A stretch of 64,000 nucleotides of DNA from Lysobacteraceae bacterium P (GTDB taxonomy: Bacteria; Pseudomonadota; Gammaproteobacteria; Xanthomonadales; Xanthomonadaceae): NCBI GenBank assembly GCA_005503055.1, contig SCOX01000007.1, forward strand, positions 62,001 through 126,000, in the 5' to 3' direction. This document shows, one piece after another, positions 1 to 9,900 of the stretch. The notes beneath the pieces were generated by a model. That model saw nothing but the letters and a program-made list of their open reading frames with translations. It had not been told where the DNA came from and searched no databases. The position numbers and the translations under genes are program-made. Position 1 is the first letter of the stretch. Each line of letters begins with the position of its first letter.

Positions 1-62
1 GCGAAGGCATCGTGCGGCACCAGCAGGGAGGCAAGGGCGAGTACGAAAAGAAATCGGGCCAT
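1..62 (-). CDS. Start of an exported protein (partial)
   Basis: An ATG on the minus strand at 62 opens a frame that runs off the left edge of the window. The 20 or so visible residues start Met-Ala-Arg and continue with a Leu/Val/Ala-rich hydrophobic stretch, as expected of a Sec signal peptide. Nothing of the mature protein is visible, so no function can be given. It lies in the same orientation as ompW, about 80 bp downstream of it. Confidence 0.5.
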   Translation of the reverse strand, partial: MARFLFVLALASLLVPHDAF

Positions 63-107
63 GCCGCGATTTTAGCCGACACGGCCCTTCCCCAAAGTGC
101 CGGCTGA

Positions 108-1967
<1,860 letters not shown>

Positions 1968-1992
1968 GGCGCGGCGCAGCGGCAAACAGCAG

Positions 1993-2022
1993 GGGTCGGC
2001 ATTCGCCGGCCCTTGTTCGTTT
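1993..2022 (+). terminator. Possible terminator after gap
   Basis: GGGTCGGC (1993-2000) and GCCGGCCC (2005-2012) form an 8-bp stem with a four-base loop and one G-T pair, followed by the T-rich run TTGTTCGTTT. It begins 25 bp after the gap stop codon. The tail is weaker than in the fba terminator. Confidence 0.45.
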
Positions 2023-2080
2023 GGTGCCCCGACGCTCCGCTCCCCCTTGTTTTCCCGCATTCCGGCCGCACAACGCAGGC

Positions 2081-2518
2081 ATGAACGAGACGCTCGAACG
2101 CGACGCTGGCGAGGCCGACGACGGCCTCACCGAGCAGCATCTGGCCACGCTGGTGGACCGCTTCTACGAGCAGGTCCGCGCCGATCCGCAACTCGGTCCG
2201 GTCTTCAACGCCGCCATCGACGACTGGCCCGAACACAAGCGGATGCTGACGGCATTCTGGTCGTCCGTCGCGCTGGGCACGCGCAGCTACCGTGGCAATC
2301 CCATGGCCGCGCACCGGCCGCATCCGATCCGCCTGGAGCACTTCGACCGCTGGCTGTCGCTGTGGCGTTCCACCGCGCGCGACGTGCTGCCGGCCGAACA
2401 GGTCGAACGCGTGTGTGCCTACGCGGAGAAGATCGGCTACAGCCTGCGGTACGGGCTCGGTCTGATGGATCGCAAGGGTGCGTTGCCGCTCGGCCTGCCG
2501 ATGGCGCCGGAGCGCTGA
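2081..2518 (+). CDS. Group III truncated haemoglobin
   Basis: A 145-residue globin of the group III (P) truncated haemoglobins. The typical FYxxVRxDPxLGPVF helix is at residues 28-42, the FWSSVxLGTxxYxGNPM segment at 59-75, and His residues 78, 81 and 87 include the expected proximal haem ligand, followed by HFDRWL. Members bind oxygen or nitric oxide and are often linked to NO or low-oxygen physiology, which would suit a nitrate-reducing organism with the nap operon seen further on. The ATG at 2081 gives the family's usual length. The physiological role here is inferred, not shown. Confidence 0.85.
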   Translation: MNETLERDAGEADDGLTEQHLATLVDRFYEQVRADPQLGPVFNAAIDDWPEHKRMLTAFWSSVALGTRSYRGNPMAAHRPHPIRLEHFDRWLSLWRSTARDVLPAEQVERVCAYAEKIGYSLRYGLGLMDRKGALPLGLPMAPER

Positions 2519-2546
2519 CGCGGTCCGACGTCGTCCACGTGCGCGC

Positions 2547-3020
2547 TCAGTTGATCGTGTAACCGCTCAAGCGCCAGGTGCCGTCCTCGTCGAAGCGGAA
2601 CGAGAGCAACTCGCTCGCCACGCGGTTGCCGGCGAAGTGCGTTTCGAAGCGCGCGCTGACGTAGTAGCCGTTCGGCAGGGTCTTCTCGTTCTGCACCACG
2701 CTGCGCGTCACCGCGGTCCAATGCCGCGAGGTCGGCGCGCCCAGCGCCTTGCGCTGCGAGGTGATCGTCGCGACGAACTTGTCGCGGCCGACCGCACGCT
2801 GGCTGACCGGCGAAGATCCGTCCCACACCTGCGCGATCTGGCCGCCGTCGATCAGTTGCGCGATTTCGGTCGCCGCCTGCACCACGTTCGACGGCCCGAT
2901 GTCCGTGGCCGGCGCACGTGCCGCTGTCGGCGTCGCGCGTTGCGGCGTCGTCTGCGAGGACGCGGCGAACGCGATGCCCACCAAGGCTGCCGTGGCAAGG
3001 GCTTGTTTGAACGGATGCAT
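2547..3020 (-). CDS. DUF4019-type exported protein
   Basis: A 157-residue protein with a signal peptide (about residues 1-21) and an Ala/Thr/Pro-rich segment. The C-terminal domain of about 100 residues resembles DUF4019: it starts with an Ala-rich helix followed by a Trp (AQVWD) and ends in a strand with GTWRLSGYTIN. The domain has no assigned function. It is monocistronic by position: the haemoglobin gene is convergent with it and the thioesterase gene lies 78 bp upstream. The domain name is from recall of the family pattern. Confidence 0.6.
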   Translation of the reverse strand: MHPFKQALATAALVGIAFAASSQTTPQRATPTAARAPATDIGPSNVVQAATEIAQLIDGGQIAQVWDGSSPVSQRAVGRDKFVATITSQRKALGAPTSRHWTAVTRSVVQNEKTLPNGYYVSARFETHFAGNRVASELLSFRFDEDGTWRLSGYTIN

Positions 3021-3098
3021 CGCGGCGACTCCGGCGGGACGGGCGTGCGGAGTATCCCGCCTGGCCCGTGAAGCCGGCCGTGACGCAGGCCCGCAGCC

Positions 3099-3503
3099 TC
3101 ACGTCATCGGGAGCGGCGGCACCGGTGCAGGTCGCCCCTCGGCGTCGAGCGCCACCATCGTGAAACGCCCGCGCGTGGCGAGGCATGAATCGCCGGACGT
3201 CAGCTCCTCGCGACGCATCTCCACTTCGACCTGCAGCGAGGTCCGGCCGCTGCCGACGACGCGCGCGACCAATTCGACCAAGGCGCCCTTCGGTACGGCC
3301 ACGTGGAAATCCACCTGTTCCGAGCGCGCCGTCACCACCGTGCAACGCGCATAGCGCGAGGCCGCGATGAACGCGGCCTTGTCCATCCAGGCCAGCGCCT
3401 GCCCACCGAAAAGCGTGCCCAGGTGGTTGATGTGGTCGGGGAACACGATCTCCGTCATGCGCGCTTCGATAGGCCGCGAGGCGTGTTCTTCAGAACGCGG
3501 CAT
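3099..3503 (-). CDS. Hotdog-fold acyl-CoA thioesterase
   Basis: A 134-residue single-domain hotdog protein of the YciA/acyl-CoA hydrolase type. The segment NHLGTLFGGQALAWMD (about residues 25-40) holds the conserved Asn, Gly-Gly and Met-Asp of this family, which hydrolyses acyl-CoA to free CoA and fatty acid in the cytoplasm. The start used overlaps the end of nrdB by 14 nt; a Met 15 residues further in (3458) is an alternative. The overlap implies translation from the nrdAB transcript, so the thioesterase may be co-regulated with ribonucleotide reductase. The exact acyl substrate cannot be read from the sequence. Confidence 0.8.
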   Translation of the reverse strand: MPRSEEHASRPIEARMTEIVFPDHINHLGTLFGGQALAWMDKAAFIAASRYARCTVVTARSEQVDFHVAVPKGALVELVARVVGSGRTSLQVEVEMRREELTSGDSCLATRGRFTMVALDAEGRPAPVPPLPMT

Positions 3504-4503
3504 CGAACGCGACCTCGCCCTCGACCCCGACCTGGTAGGCGGACACGCGACGCTCGAAGAAGTTCGTCACTTCCTGCACGTCCTGCAGGTCCATGAAGGC
3601 GAACGGATTGGTGGCGCCGAAATGCCTCGGCAAGCCCAGTTGGACCAGCCGCTGGTCGGCGCAGTACTGCAGGTACTGGCGCATGTCCTTGGGCGAAAGG
3701 CCTGCGACACCGCCGGACAACACGTCCTGTGCGAACTGCATCTCGCACTCCACCGCTTCCTCCAGCATCGCCACGACCTGCCGTGACAGCTCGTCGTCGA
3801 ACAGCTCCGGCTCTTCCGCACGCGCGGTGCGGATCACTTCGAACGCGAACGCCATGTGGCAGCTTTCGTCGCGGAACACCCAGTTGGTGCCCGACGCCAG
3901 CCCATGCATCAATCCGCGCGAGCGCAGGTAGTAGACGTAGGCGAACGCGGCGAAGAAGAACAGCCCTTCGATGCAGCAGGCGAAGCAGATCAGGTTGAGC
4001 AGGAACTGCCGGCGCTGCGCCGTCGTCTCGATGCGCTGCAGGCCTTGTATCGAATCGATCCACTTGAAGCAGAACTCCGCCTTGGCGCGGATGGAGGGGA
4101 TGTTCTCCACCGCGGCGAAGGCTTTCGCGCGCGCAACCGGGTCGGGCAGGTAGGTGTCGAGCAGCGTGAGGTAGAACTGCACGTGCAATGCTTCCTCGTA
4201 GAGCTGTCGCGACAGGTACATGCGCGCTTCTGGCGCGTTGATGTGCTGGTAGAGGTTCAGCACCAGATTGTTGGCCACGATGGAATCGCCGGTGGCGAAG
4301 AACGCGACCAGCCGCTCGATGAGGTGGCGCTCGGCCGGGCCGAGCTTGTGTTTGAGGTCGTTGACGTCCAGCGAGAAATCCACCTCCTCGACCGTCCAGG
4401 TGTTCCGGATCGCGTCGCGGTACATCTCGTAGCATTGCGGATAGCGCATCGGCCGCAGGGTGAGGTCGAAGCCGGGATCGAGCAGGCGGGTGGAGTCGGA
4501 CAT
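3490..4503 (-). CDS. nrdB: Class Ia ribonucleotide reductase, beta subunit
   Basis: A 337-residue R2 protein that carries the di-iron-tyrosyl radical for deoxyribonucleotide synthesis. All ligand positions are visible: Asp73, Glu104 and His107 with the radical Tyr111 (EALHVQFY), Glu179, and Glu213/His216 (RDESCH). The tyrosine is present, so this is a standard tyrosyl-radical subunit. The C-terminal tail, needed to dock on NrdA, is Asp/Ala/Phe-rich. nrdB follows nrdA by 176 bp containing a short repeat, and should share its promoter, NrdR boxes and cobalamin riboswitch. Confidence 0.96.
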   Translation of the reverse strand: MSDSTRLLDPGFDLTLRPMRYPQCYEMYRDAIRNTWTVEEVDFSLDVNDLKHKLGPAERHLIERLVAFFATGDSIVANNLVLNLYQHINAPEARMYLSRQLYEEALHVQFYLTLLDTYLPDPVARAKAFAAVENIPSIRAKAEFCFKWIDSIQGLQRIETTAQRRQFLLNLICFACCIEGLFFFAAFAYVYYLRSRGLMHGLASGTNWVFRDESCHMAFAFEVIRTARAEEPELFDDELSRQVVAMLEEAVECEMQFAQDVLSGGVAGLSPKDMRQYLQYCADQRLVQLGLPRHFGATNPFAFMDLQDVQEVTNFFERRVSAYQVGVEGEVAFDAAF

Positions 4504-4641
4504 GAGGGTGCCTCGTGGGACCTTGCCCTTCAGGGGCGGGAGTTGCTGCGTTCCGCGGGGGAGGGAAGCAGTTCGCGCGTCGCCCGCCGGCTGAAGGGAA
4601 GGTTTTGGTGCGGGATAGGCAAGGCGCCGACTCCCGATTTG

Positions 4642-4675
4642 CCGTCATCCCGCCTTCGCGGGAACGACGGGTGCG
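4642..4675. repeat. Short dispersed palindrome between nrdA and nrdB
   Basis: CCGTCATCCCGCCTTCGCGG followed by a mirrored arm ending AACGACGG. This is a minimal copy of the GTCATTCC / GGAATGAC palindrome family seen also at 8972-9000, 58605-58706 and 61347-61509. In an RNA it would fold as a hairpin between the two cistrons. Confidence 0.6.
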
Positions 4676-4679
4676 TTCG

Positions 4680-7181
4680 TTACTGACAGGCTTCGCAGCT
4701 TTCCGGGTTTTCCAGCGAACACGCGACGGCCTCGACTGCCGTGTATTCGGGCTTCGGCGCCTGCGCGGTGGCATCGCTCACCGTCGCCTTCGCGATCTTC
4801 GTAGCCGGTCGCGAACGCAGGTAATACGTCGTCTTCAGGCCCCTCTTCCAGGCGTACATGTACATCGACGACAACTGGCCGATGTTCGGGCTCTCGATGA
4901 ACAGGTTGAGCGATTGGCTCTGGTCGATGAAGGCACCGCGGTCGGCAGCCATGTCGATGAGCGATCGCATCGGCAGTTCCCACGAGGTGCGGTACACGGC
5001 GCGCAGCGACTCGGGAATGGAGTCGATGCCCTGAATCGAACCTTCCGATATCTTGACGCGGTCGCGCAGCTCCGGCGTCCACAGCCCGAGCGTCTTGAGC
5101 TCCTCGACGAGGTAGCGATTGACGACCAGGAAATCGCCCGACAGCGTCTCGCGCTTGAACAGGTTCGAAACCTGCGGCTCGATGCATTCGTAGCAACCGG
5201 CGATGGACGCGATGGTCGCCGTCGGCGCGATGGCGACCAGCAGCGAGTTGCGCAGGCCGTGCTCGGCGATGCGCGTGCGCAGGCCGTTCCAGCGCTCGGC
5301 GTCCTCCGGCTCCACGCCCCAGGCCTGGAACTGCAACTCGCCCTGCGCTGCGCGCGTATCGGCGAAAGCCGGATGGCGGCCGCGCTCCATCGCCAGTTCG
5401 TTCGACGTGGACAGCGCGTGGAAATAGATGTTTTCGGCGATCTTCTTCGACAGTGCACGCGCGGGCTCGGAGTCGAACGGCAGGCGCAGCTTGAAGAAGA
5501 CGTCCTGCAGGCCCATCACGCCCAGCCCCACCGGGCGCCACTTGAGATTGGCGCGGCGTGCGGTTTCGATCGGGTAGAAGTTGAGGTCGATGACGCGGTC
5601 GAGCTGGCGCACGGCCAATCGCACGGTTTCTGCCAGCCGATCGAAATCGAAGCGACCGGCTTCGCCGTGCAGCGGGCCTTCTTCGAAGAGCTCGACATGA
5701 TGCGAGAGGTTGATCGAGCCCAGGTTACACACCGCGGTTTCGTCCTGCGAAGTGACTTCCAGGATCTCGGTGCACAGGTTCGACAGGTGGACGACGTTGC
5801 CTTCGCGCAGCGTCTGGTTGCACGCGCGATTGGACTTGTCCTTGAAGTTCATCCAGCCGTTGCCGGTCTGCGCGAGCGTGCGCATCATGCGCGCATACAG
5901 GTCGCGCGCCTTGACCTGGCGCGAAGCTAGACCCGCCGCTTCCGCCGCGTGGTACGCGCGATCGAAGGCCTCGCCCCACAGGTCGGTCAGCTGCGGCACC
6001 TTGGCCGGGTCGAACAGCGACCACTCGCCGTCGGATTCGACGCGACGCATGAACTCGTCGGGGATCCAGTTCGACAGGTTGAGGTTGTGCGTGCGACGCG
6101 CTTCGTCGCCGGTGTTGTCGCGCAGTTCGAGGAATTCCTCCACGTCGGCGTGCCACGGCTCCAGGTACACGCAGGCCGCGCCCTTGCGCTTGCCGCCCTG
6201 GTTCACCGCGGCGACGGACGCGTCGAGCGTCTTCAGCCACGGCACGATGCCGTTGGACAGACCATTCGTCGAACGGATCAGCGAACCGCGCGAGCGGATG
6301 CGCGTGTACGACAGGCCGATGCCGCCGCTGAACTTGCTCAGCTTGGCCACGTCCATGTAGCGCTTGTAGATGCTTTCCAGCGAGTCCTCGGGCGAATCGA
6401 GCAGGAAGCAGCTCGACAGCTGCTCGTGCGTGGTGCCGGCGTTGAACAGCGTGGGCGAGGACGGGATGTAGTCCAGTTGCGCCATGCGCCGATACAGCGC
6501 CAGTGCGTCGCCGACGTCCTCGCTCAGCGCGCAGGCGATCCGCAGAAAGAACTGCTGCGGCGTCTCGATCACGGTGCGCGCGGTGGGATGGCGCAGCAAG
6601 TACCGGTCGTACAGCGTGCGCAGGCCGAAGTAGTCGAAGCGCGCGTTGAGCGAGTGATCGATCGCATCGTTGAGCTTGCGCGCGTGCGCCTGCACGAACG
6701 TCAGCAGGCGGTCGTTGATCAACCCCAGCTCGTGCCCGCGCTGCACCGACTGTGAGAACGCATGGATCTCCAGCCCCGCCACTTCCTTCTCGATCACGCC
6801 CGCGAGCAGTCGCGCGGCGAGACGGCCGTACTCGGGCTCCTCGGCGGTGAGCAGCGCGGCGGTGCGGATCGACAGTTCGTCCAGCTCGCGCGTGCTCGCC
6901 CCGTCGTACAGGCCGGAGATGGTGCGCGTCGCCACGCGCATCGGGTCCACCGCGAAGAGACCTTCGCCGTTGCGTGTCACCGCACGCACGATCTTGTTGA
7001 GATCGACCGGCTCGCGACGGCCGCTGCGCTTGGTCACCGTCATGGTCAGGTTGGCGGCGGGCGGAGTGAGCGCGAAGCCGGGGTTGGCTTCGGGGGCGCG
7101 CTCGTTCGCGCCGCTGCGCGCGGTGTGGGACGACGAGGCTGCGTCGGGCGCTTGCGCAAGCGCATCGATGATCGTGTTCAT
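4680..7181 (-). CDS. nrdA: Class Ia ribonucleotide reductase, alpha subunit
   Basis: An 833-residue catalytic R1 subunit that reduces ribonucleoside diphosphates. An N-terminal ATP-cone (about residues 45-130, KRSGRREPVDLNKI) gives dATP feedback. The barrel carries the active-site cysteines (SSCFLLDSPEDS and the Asn-Leu-Cys / AVCNLG segment), and the C-terminus ends with the CEAC redox pair. I start at 7181 because GGAG stands 8 nt before this ATG and the protein then begins MNTIIDAL; an in-frame ATG at 7205 lacks such a site. Transcription begins almost 390 nt upstream, from a promoter with tandem NrdR boxes and a cobalamin riboswitch. Confidence 0.95.
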   Translation of the reverse strand: MNTIIDALAQAPDAASSSHTARSGANERAPEANPGFALTPPAANLTMTVTKRSGRREPVDLNKIVRAVTRNGEGLFAVDPMRVATRTISGLYDGASTRELDELSIRTAALLTAEEPEYGRLAARLLAGVIEKEVAGLEIHAFSQSVQRGHELGLINDRLLTFVQAHARKLNDAIDHSLNARFDYFGLRTLYDRYLLRHPTARTVIETPQQFFLRIACALSEDVGDALALYRRMAQLDYIPSSPTLFNAGTTHEQLSSCFLLDSPEDSLESIYKRYMDVAKLSKFSGGIGLSYTRIRSRGSLIRSTNGLSNGIVPWLKTLDASVAAVNQGGKRKGAACVYLEPWHADVEEFLELRDNTGDEARRTHNLNLSNWIPDEFMRRVESDGEWSLFDPAKVPQLTDLWGEAFDRAYHAAEAAGLASRQVKARDLYARMMRTLAQTGNGWMNFKDKSNRACNQTLREGNVVHLSNLCTEILEVTSQDETAVCNLGSINLSHHVELFEEGPLHGEAGRFDFDRLAETVRLAVRQLDRVIDLNFYPIETARRANLKWRPVGLGVMGLQDVFFKLRLPFDSEPARALSKKIAENIYFHALSTSNELAMERGRHPAFADTRAAQGELQFQAWGVEPEDAERWNGLRTRIAEHGLRNSLLVAIAPTATIASIAGCYECIEPQVSNLFKRETLSGDFLVVNRYLVEELKTLGLWTPELRDRVKISEGSIQGIDSIPESLRAVYRTSWELPMRSLIDMAADRGAFIDQSQSLNLFIESPNIGQLSSMYMYAWKRGLKTTYYLRSRPATKIAKATVSDATAQAPKPEYTAVEAVACSLENPESCEACQ

Positions 7182-7385
7182 GGCGACTCCAGTGCGTGGG
7201 CGCACGTCTGGCCGTCCTCTCCCTCGGAGGACGACGCGGGCGCGGGAGCCTGGATGGTGGAGGCGGGGTGTCGCGCAGCCCGAGACGGCGGGCGCGATGG
7301 CGGCGCGGCCGTCATCGATGCGACACCGACCGTCTTCCCTCCGAAGACTCGCTGGCCGGTCACCGCGCGGTGTGCGACGCGCGGC

Positions 7386-7566
7386 TGTCGGCAGGTCTTC
7401 GGACTCGGGACGTGACGCGAACGGGTTCGTTCGCTTCGCCTACCGGTGGCCGCTTCCCAGGCATGTCGCCCAGTGCCATGGCCACCTTCGTTTCCCATAC
7501 CGCTGCGGGGCAGTGCTGGATTCTCACCAGCTTCCCTTTTAATCCGACCCGAAGGTCGGCACCGAC
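7386..7566 (-). promoter_or_regulatory. Cobalamin riboswitch in the nrdA leader
   Basis: Read on the minus strand, this contains the core GGGAAGCTGGTGAGAATCC, the CACTGCCCCGC segment, and at the 3' side the B12 box AGTCCGAAGACCTGCC, all matching the cobalamin riboswitch consensus. The outer arms GTCGG (5') and CCGAC (3') can pair as P1. The 204 nt between the aptamer and the nrdA ATG show no poly-U terminator. They do show small hairpins (GTCCTC/GAGGAC and GTGCG/CGCAC), the second just before the ribosome-binding site, so control may be on translation. Known cases place such riboswitches before B12-independent isozymes, implying that a B12-dependent class II reductase exists elsewhere. Aptamer identity is firm, mechanism is inferred. 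Confidence 0.92.
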
Positions 7567-7569
7567 GGG

Positions 7570-7617
7570 CCACAACATAGTGGGGTTACTCGGCTACGTC
7601 AACGCAAAATGTTGTGG
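7570..7617. promoter_or_regulatory. Tandem NrdR boxes
   Basis: Two 16-bp sites, ACGCAAAATGTTGTGG (7602-7617) and CCACAACATAGTGGGG (7570-7585), resemble the NrdR consensus ACACWATATATWGTGT. Their starts are 32 bp apart, three helical turns, the spacing typical of NrdR box pairs. The first abuts the -35 and the second covers the -10 of the nrdA promoter, a layout suited to repression. The second box is the weaker match. Confidence 0.75.
7574..7602 (-). promoter_or_regulatory. Sigma-70 promoter of nrdAB
   Basis: On the minus strand TTGACG (7602-7597) and TATGTT (7579-7574) are separated by exactly 17 bp. The predicted start lies near 7567, which is the first base of the cobalamin riboswitch, so the leader would begin directly with the aptamer. 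Confidence 0.8.
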
Positions 7618-7647
7618 ATAACCGTGAAACATGCCGTGCCCGGTGAT

Positions 7648-7677
7648 TTGCCGGCGCGCAGCGGCACGGGGGACAAT
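7648..7677 (+). promoter_or_regulatory. Possible promoter of pgk
   Basis: TTGCCG (7648-7653) and GACAAT (7672-7677) are 18 bp apart, about 95 nt before the pgk start. It is the best pair I see between the divergent nrdA promoter and pgk, but both hexamers are imperfect. Confidence 0.35.
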
Positions 7678-7771
7678 GCGCCGCTACGGCGGTGTGCACC
7701 ATGCGTCGCCCGACCCATCACCCGTTCCCATCCCACCTTCCCTCGACGGGAGGGCTCAAAGGCGACCGCCC

Positions 7772-8947
7772 ATGTCCATCCTCCGCATGTCCGACCTCGA
7801 CCTCCAAGGCAAGCGCGTGCTGATCCGCGAGGATCTCAACGTGCCGATCGACGACGGCCGCATCACCTCCGAGCAGCGCATCACCGCTGCGCTGCCGACG
7901 ATGAAGCTCGCGCTGGAGAAGGGCGCCGCCGTGATGGTCACCTCGCACCTCGGCCGGCCGAAGGAAGGCACCTGGACGCAGGAGGACTCGCTGGCGCCGG
8001 TCGCCAAGCGCCTGTCGGAACTGCTGGGCATCGACGTGCCGCTGGTGAAGGACTGGGTCGACGGTGTGGACGTGAAGCCGGGCCAGCTGGTGCTGCTCGA
8101 GAACTGCCGCATGAATGTCGGCGAGGGCAAGGACGACGAGGCGCTTTCGAAGAAGTACGCCGCGCTCTGCGACGTCTACGTCATGGATGCGTTCGGCACC
8201 GCTCACCGCGCGCAGGCCTCCACGCACGGCGCGATCCGTTTCGCGAAGGTTGCCGCCGGTGGCCCGCTGCTCATGGCCGAGCTCGACGCACTGGGCAAGG
8301 CGCTCGACACGCCGGCGCGTCCGCTGCTCGCCATCGTCGCCGGCTCCAAGGTGTCGACCAAGCTCGAGCTGTTGTCCTCGCTGGTGGGCAAGGTCGACCA
8401 GCTCATCGTCGGCGGCGGCATCGCCAACACGTTCATCGCCGCGATGGGGCACGACGTCGGAAAGTCGCTGGTCGAGCGCGATCTGATCGACACCGCGAAG
8501 AAGATCATGGCCGATGCGAAGGCGCGCGGCGCCGACATTCCGGTGCCGACCGACGTCGTCGTCGCGCCGGCGTTCTCCGCCGATGCGCCGGCGACGGTCA
8601 AGGCCGTCGATGCGGTGGGCGCGGATGACATGATCCTCGACATCGGCCCGCAGACCGCCGCGCGCTACGCCGAACTGATCCAGGCCGCCGGCACCGTGGT
8701 GTGGAACGGGCCGGTGGGCGTGTTCGAATTCGACGCCTTCGGCAAGGGCACGGAAACGCTGGCGCGCGCGATCGCTTCGGCGAAGGCGTTCTCCATCGCC
8801 GGCGGCGGCGACACGCTTGCGGCCGTGGACAAGTACGGCATCGAGAAGGACGTGTCCTACATCTCCACCGGCGGCGGCGCGTTCCTGGAATTCCTGGAAG
8901 GCAAGGAGTTGCCGGCGGTGACGGCGTTGAAGGCGCGCGCTTCATAA
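7772..8947 (+). CDS. pgk: Phosphoglycerate kinase
   Basis: A 391-residue monomeric kinase that makes ATP from 1,3-bisphosphoglycerate in glycolysis. The N-terminal substrate-binding signature ([12 protein letters not shown], with the conserved Arg and Asp) and the C-terminal nucleotide-binding Gly-rich segment ([12 protein letters not shown]) followed by STGGGAFLE are intact. The ATG at 7772 was preferred over that at 7787 because the resulting N-terminus aligns with that of E. coli Pgk. It is divergent from nrdA and lies upstream of the HAD and pyk genes. Confidence 0.96.
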   Translation: MSILRMSDLDLQGKRVLIREDLNVPIDDGRITSEQRITAALPTMKLALEKGAAVMVTSHLGRPKEGTWTQEDSLAPVAKRLSELLGIDVPLVKDWVDGVDVKPGQLVLLENCRMNVGEGKDDEALSKKYAALCDVYVMDAFGTAHRAQASTHGAIRFAKVAAGGPLLMAELDALGKALDTPARPLLAIVAGSKVSTKLELLSSLVGKVDQLIVGGGIANTFIAAMGHDVGKSLVERDLIDTAKKIMADAKARGADIPVPTDVVVAPAFSADAPATVKAVDAVGADDMILDIGPQTAARYAELIQAAGTVVWNGPVGVFEFDAFGKGTETLARAIASAKAFSIAGGGDTLAAVDKYGIEKDVSYISTGGGAFLEFLEGKELPAVTALKARAS

Positions 8948-8971
8948 GCGGCTGCGAGCAATCACTTGGGC

Positions 8972-9000
8972 TGTCATTCCGGCCTGAGCCGGGATGACGG
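8972..9000. repeat. Short palindrome between pgk and the HAD gene
   Basis: TGTCATTCCGGCCTGAGCC and the mirrored GGGATGACGG form a near-perfect inverted repeat 25 bp after the pgk stop. It is a single minimal copy of the GTCATTCC palindrome family and could act as a weak terminator or mRNA stabiliser. Confidence 0.6.
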
Positions 9001-9027
9001 CATCGAAATGCGAGAGACGAAATAGAC

Positions 9028-9666
9028 ATGGCAACACTGTTCTTCGACATGGACGGCACGCTGATCGACTCCGCGGTCGGCATCACCCGCTGCGTCGAGC
9101 ATGCGATGGTCCAGATGGGGCTGCCCGTGCCGCCGCACGACGAGCTGCGGCGCTGGATCGGTCCGGCGCTGCGCACCAGCTTCGGACCTTTGTTGAACGA
9201 CGAGACGAAGGTCGAGCAAGCCGTCCTGCACTATCGCGACCGCTTCGAGACGCACGGCTGGGCCGAGCACGAGGTCTACGCGGGCATCGGCGAGACCATC
9301 GAATCGCTGCACGCGGCTGGCCATCGCCTGGCCGTGGTCACCGCGAAGAACGAGCCGCATGCGCGCAAGATCGTCGACCACCTGCCGTTCGGGCATCACT
9401 TCGTCGATGTCATCGGCGCCACGCTCGATGGCAGCATCAGCCACAAGGACCAGCTCATCGCCGAGGCGCTGCGTCGGTTCGAGCTGCCCGCCGAAGAGTG
9501 CTGGATGATCGGTGACCGCCGCATGGACATCGAAGGCGCGCGCCATCACGGCATGCGCAACATCGGCGTGCTGTGGGGCTTCGGCGGCGAAGTCGAACTG
9601 CGCGCGGCCGGCGCGCTCCATCTGGCCTCCACGCCGCACGAACTGCCGGTGCTGCTGGCAGCCTGA
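9028..9666 (+). CDS. HAD hydrolase, phosphoglycolate-phosphatase-like
   Basis: A 212-residue HAD-superfamily phosphatase. Motif I is DMDGT (residues 7-11, nucleophile Asp7 and acid/base Asp9), followed by an alpha-helical type I cap. Motif II is the Thr in VVTAKN, motif III a Lys in the HKDQL segment, and motif IV the GDRRMD acidic pair. This layout fits the Gph/PhnX-like group. The neighbouring glycolytic genes suggest a repair role for a phosphorylated by-product such as 2-phosphoglycolate, but substrate is not deducible. It starts 80 bp after pgk across a palindrome. Confidence 0.8.
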   Translation: MATLFFDMDGTLIDSAVGITRCVEHAMVQMGLPVPPHDELRRWIGPALRTSFGPLLNDETKVEQAVLHYRDRFETHGWAEHEVYAGIGETIESLHAAGHRLAVVTAKNEPHARKIVDHLPFGHHFVDVIGATLDGSISHKDQLIAEALRRFELPAEECWMIGDRRMDIEGARHHGMRNIGVLWGFGGEVELRAAGALHLASTPHELPVLLAA

Positions 9667-9900
9667 GCATCGCCGCGCGTCCCGCACCCGGGTGCGCGTT
9701 ACAGGAATGAGACGCGCCGAGCCCGCGACCCGCCGCGCACGGGACGGTGCGGGCATCGCGTGTACGGCATGTCGCGGTGCGCGGTGGTCTGCTTTCGCCC
9801 GGGGATTTTCAGACCACTTCGCCGGATGCGCCGCGGTATGGCGACCCTGCGGATCCGGTCGGAACGATTTTCGGGCAGCTGTGCTAGCGTCGGGGGATTC

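Noticed and set aside
9667-9900. A possible small gene between the HAD gene and pyk
   Set aside because: The open frame is Arg-rich, has no ribosome-binding site and overlaps the presumed pyk promoter region.
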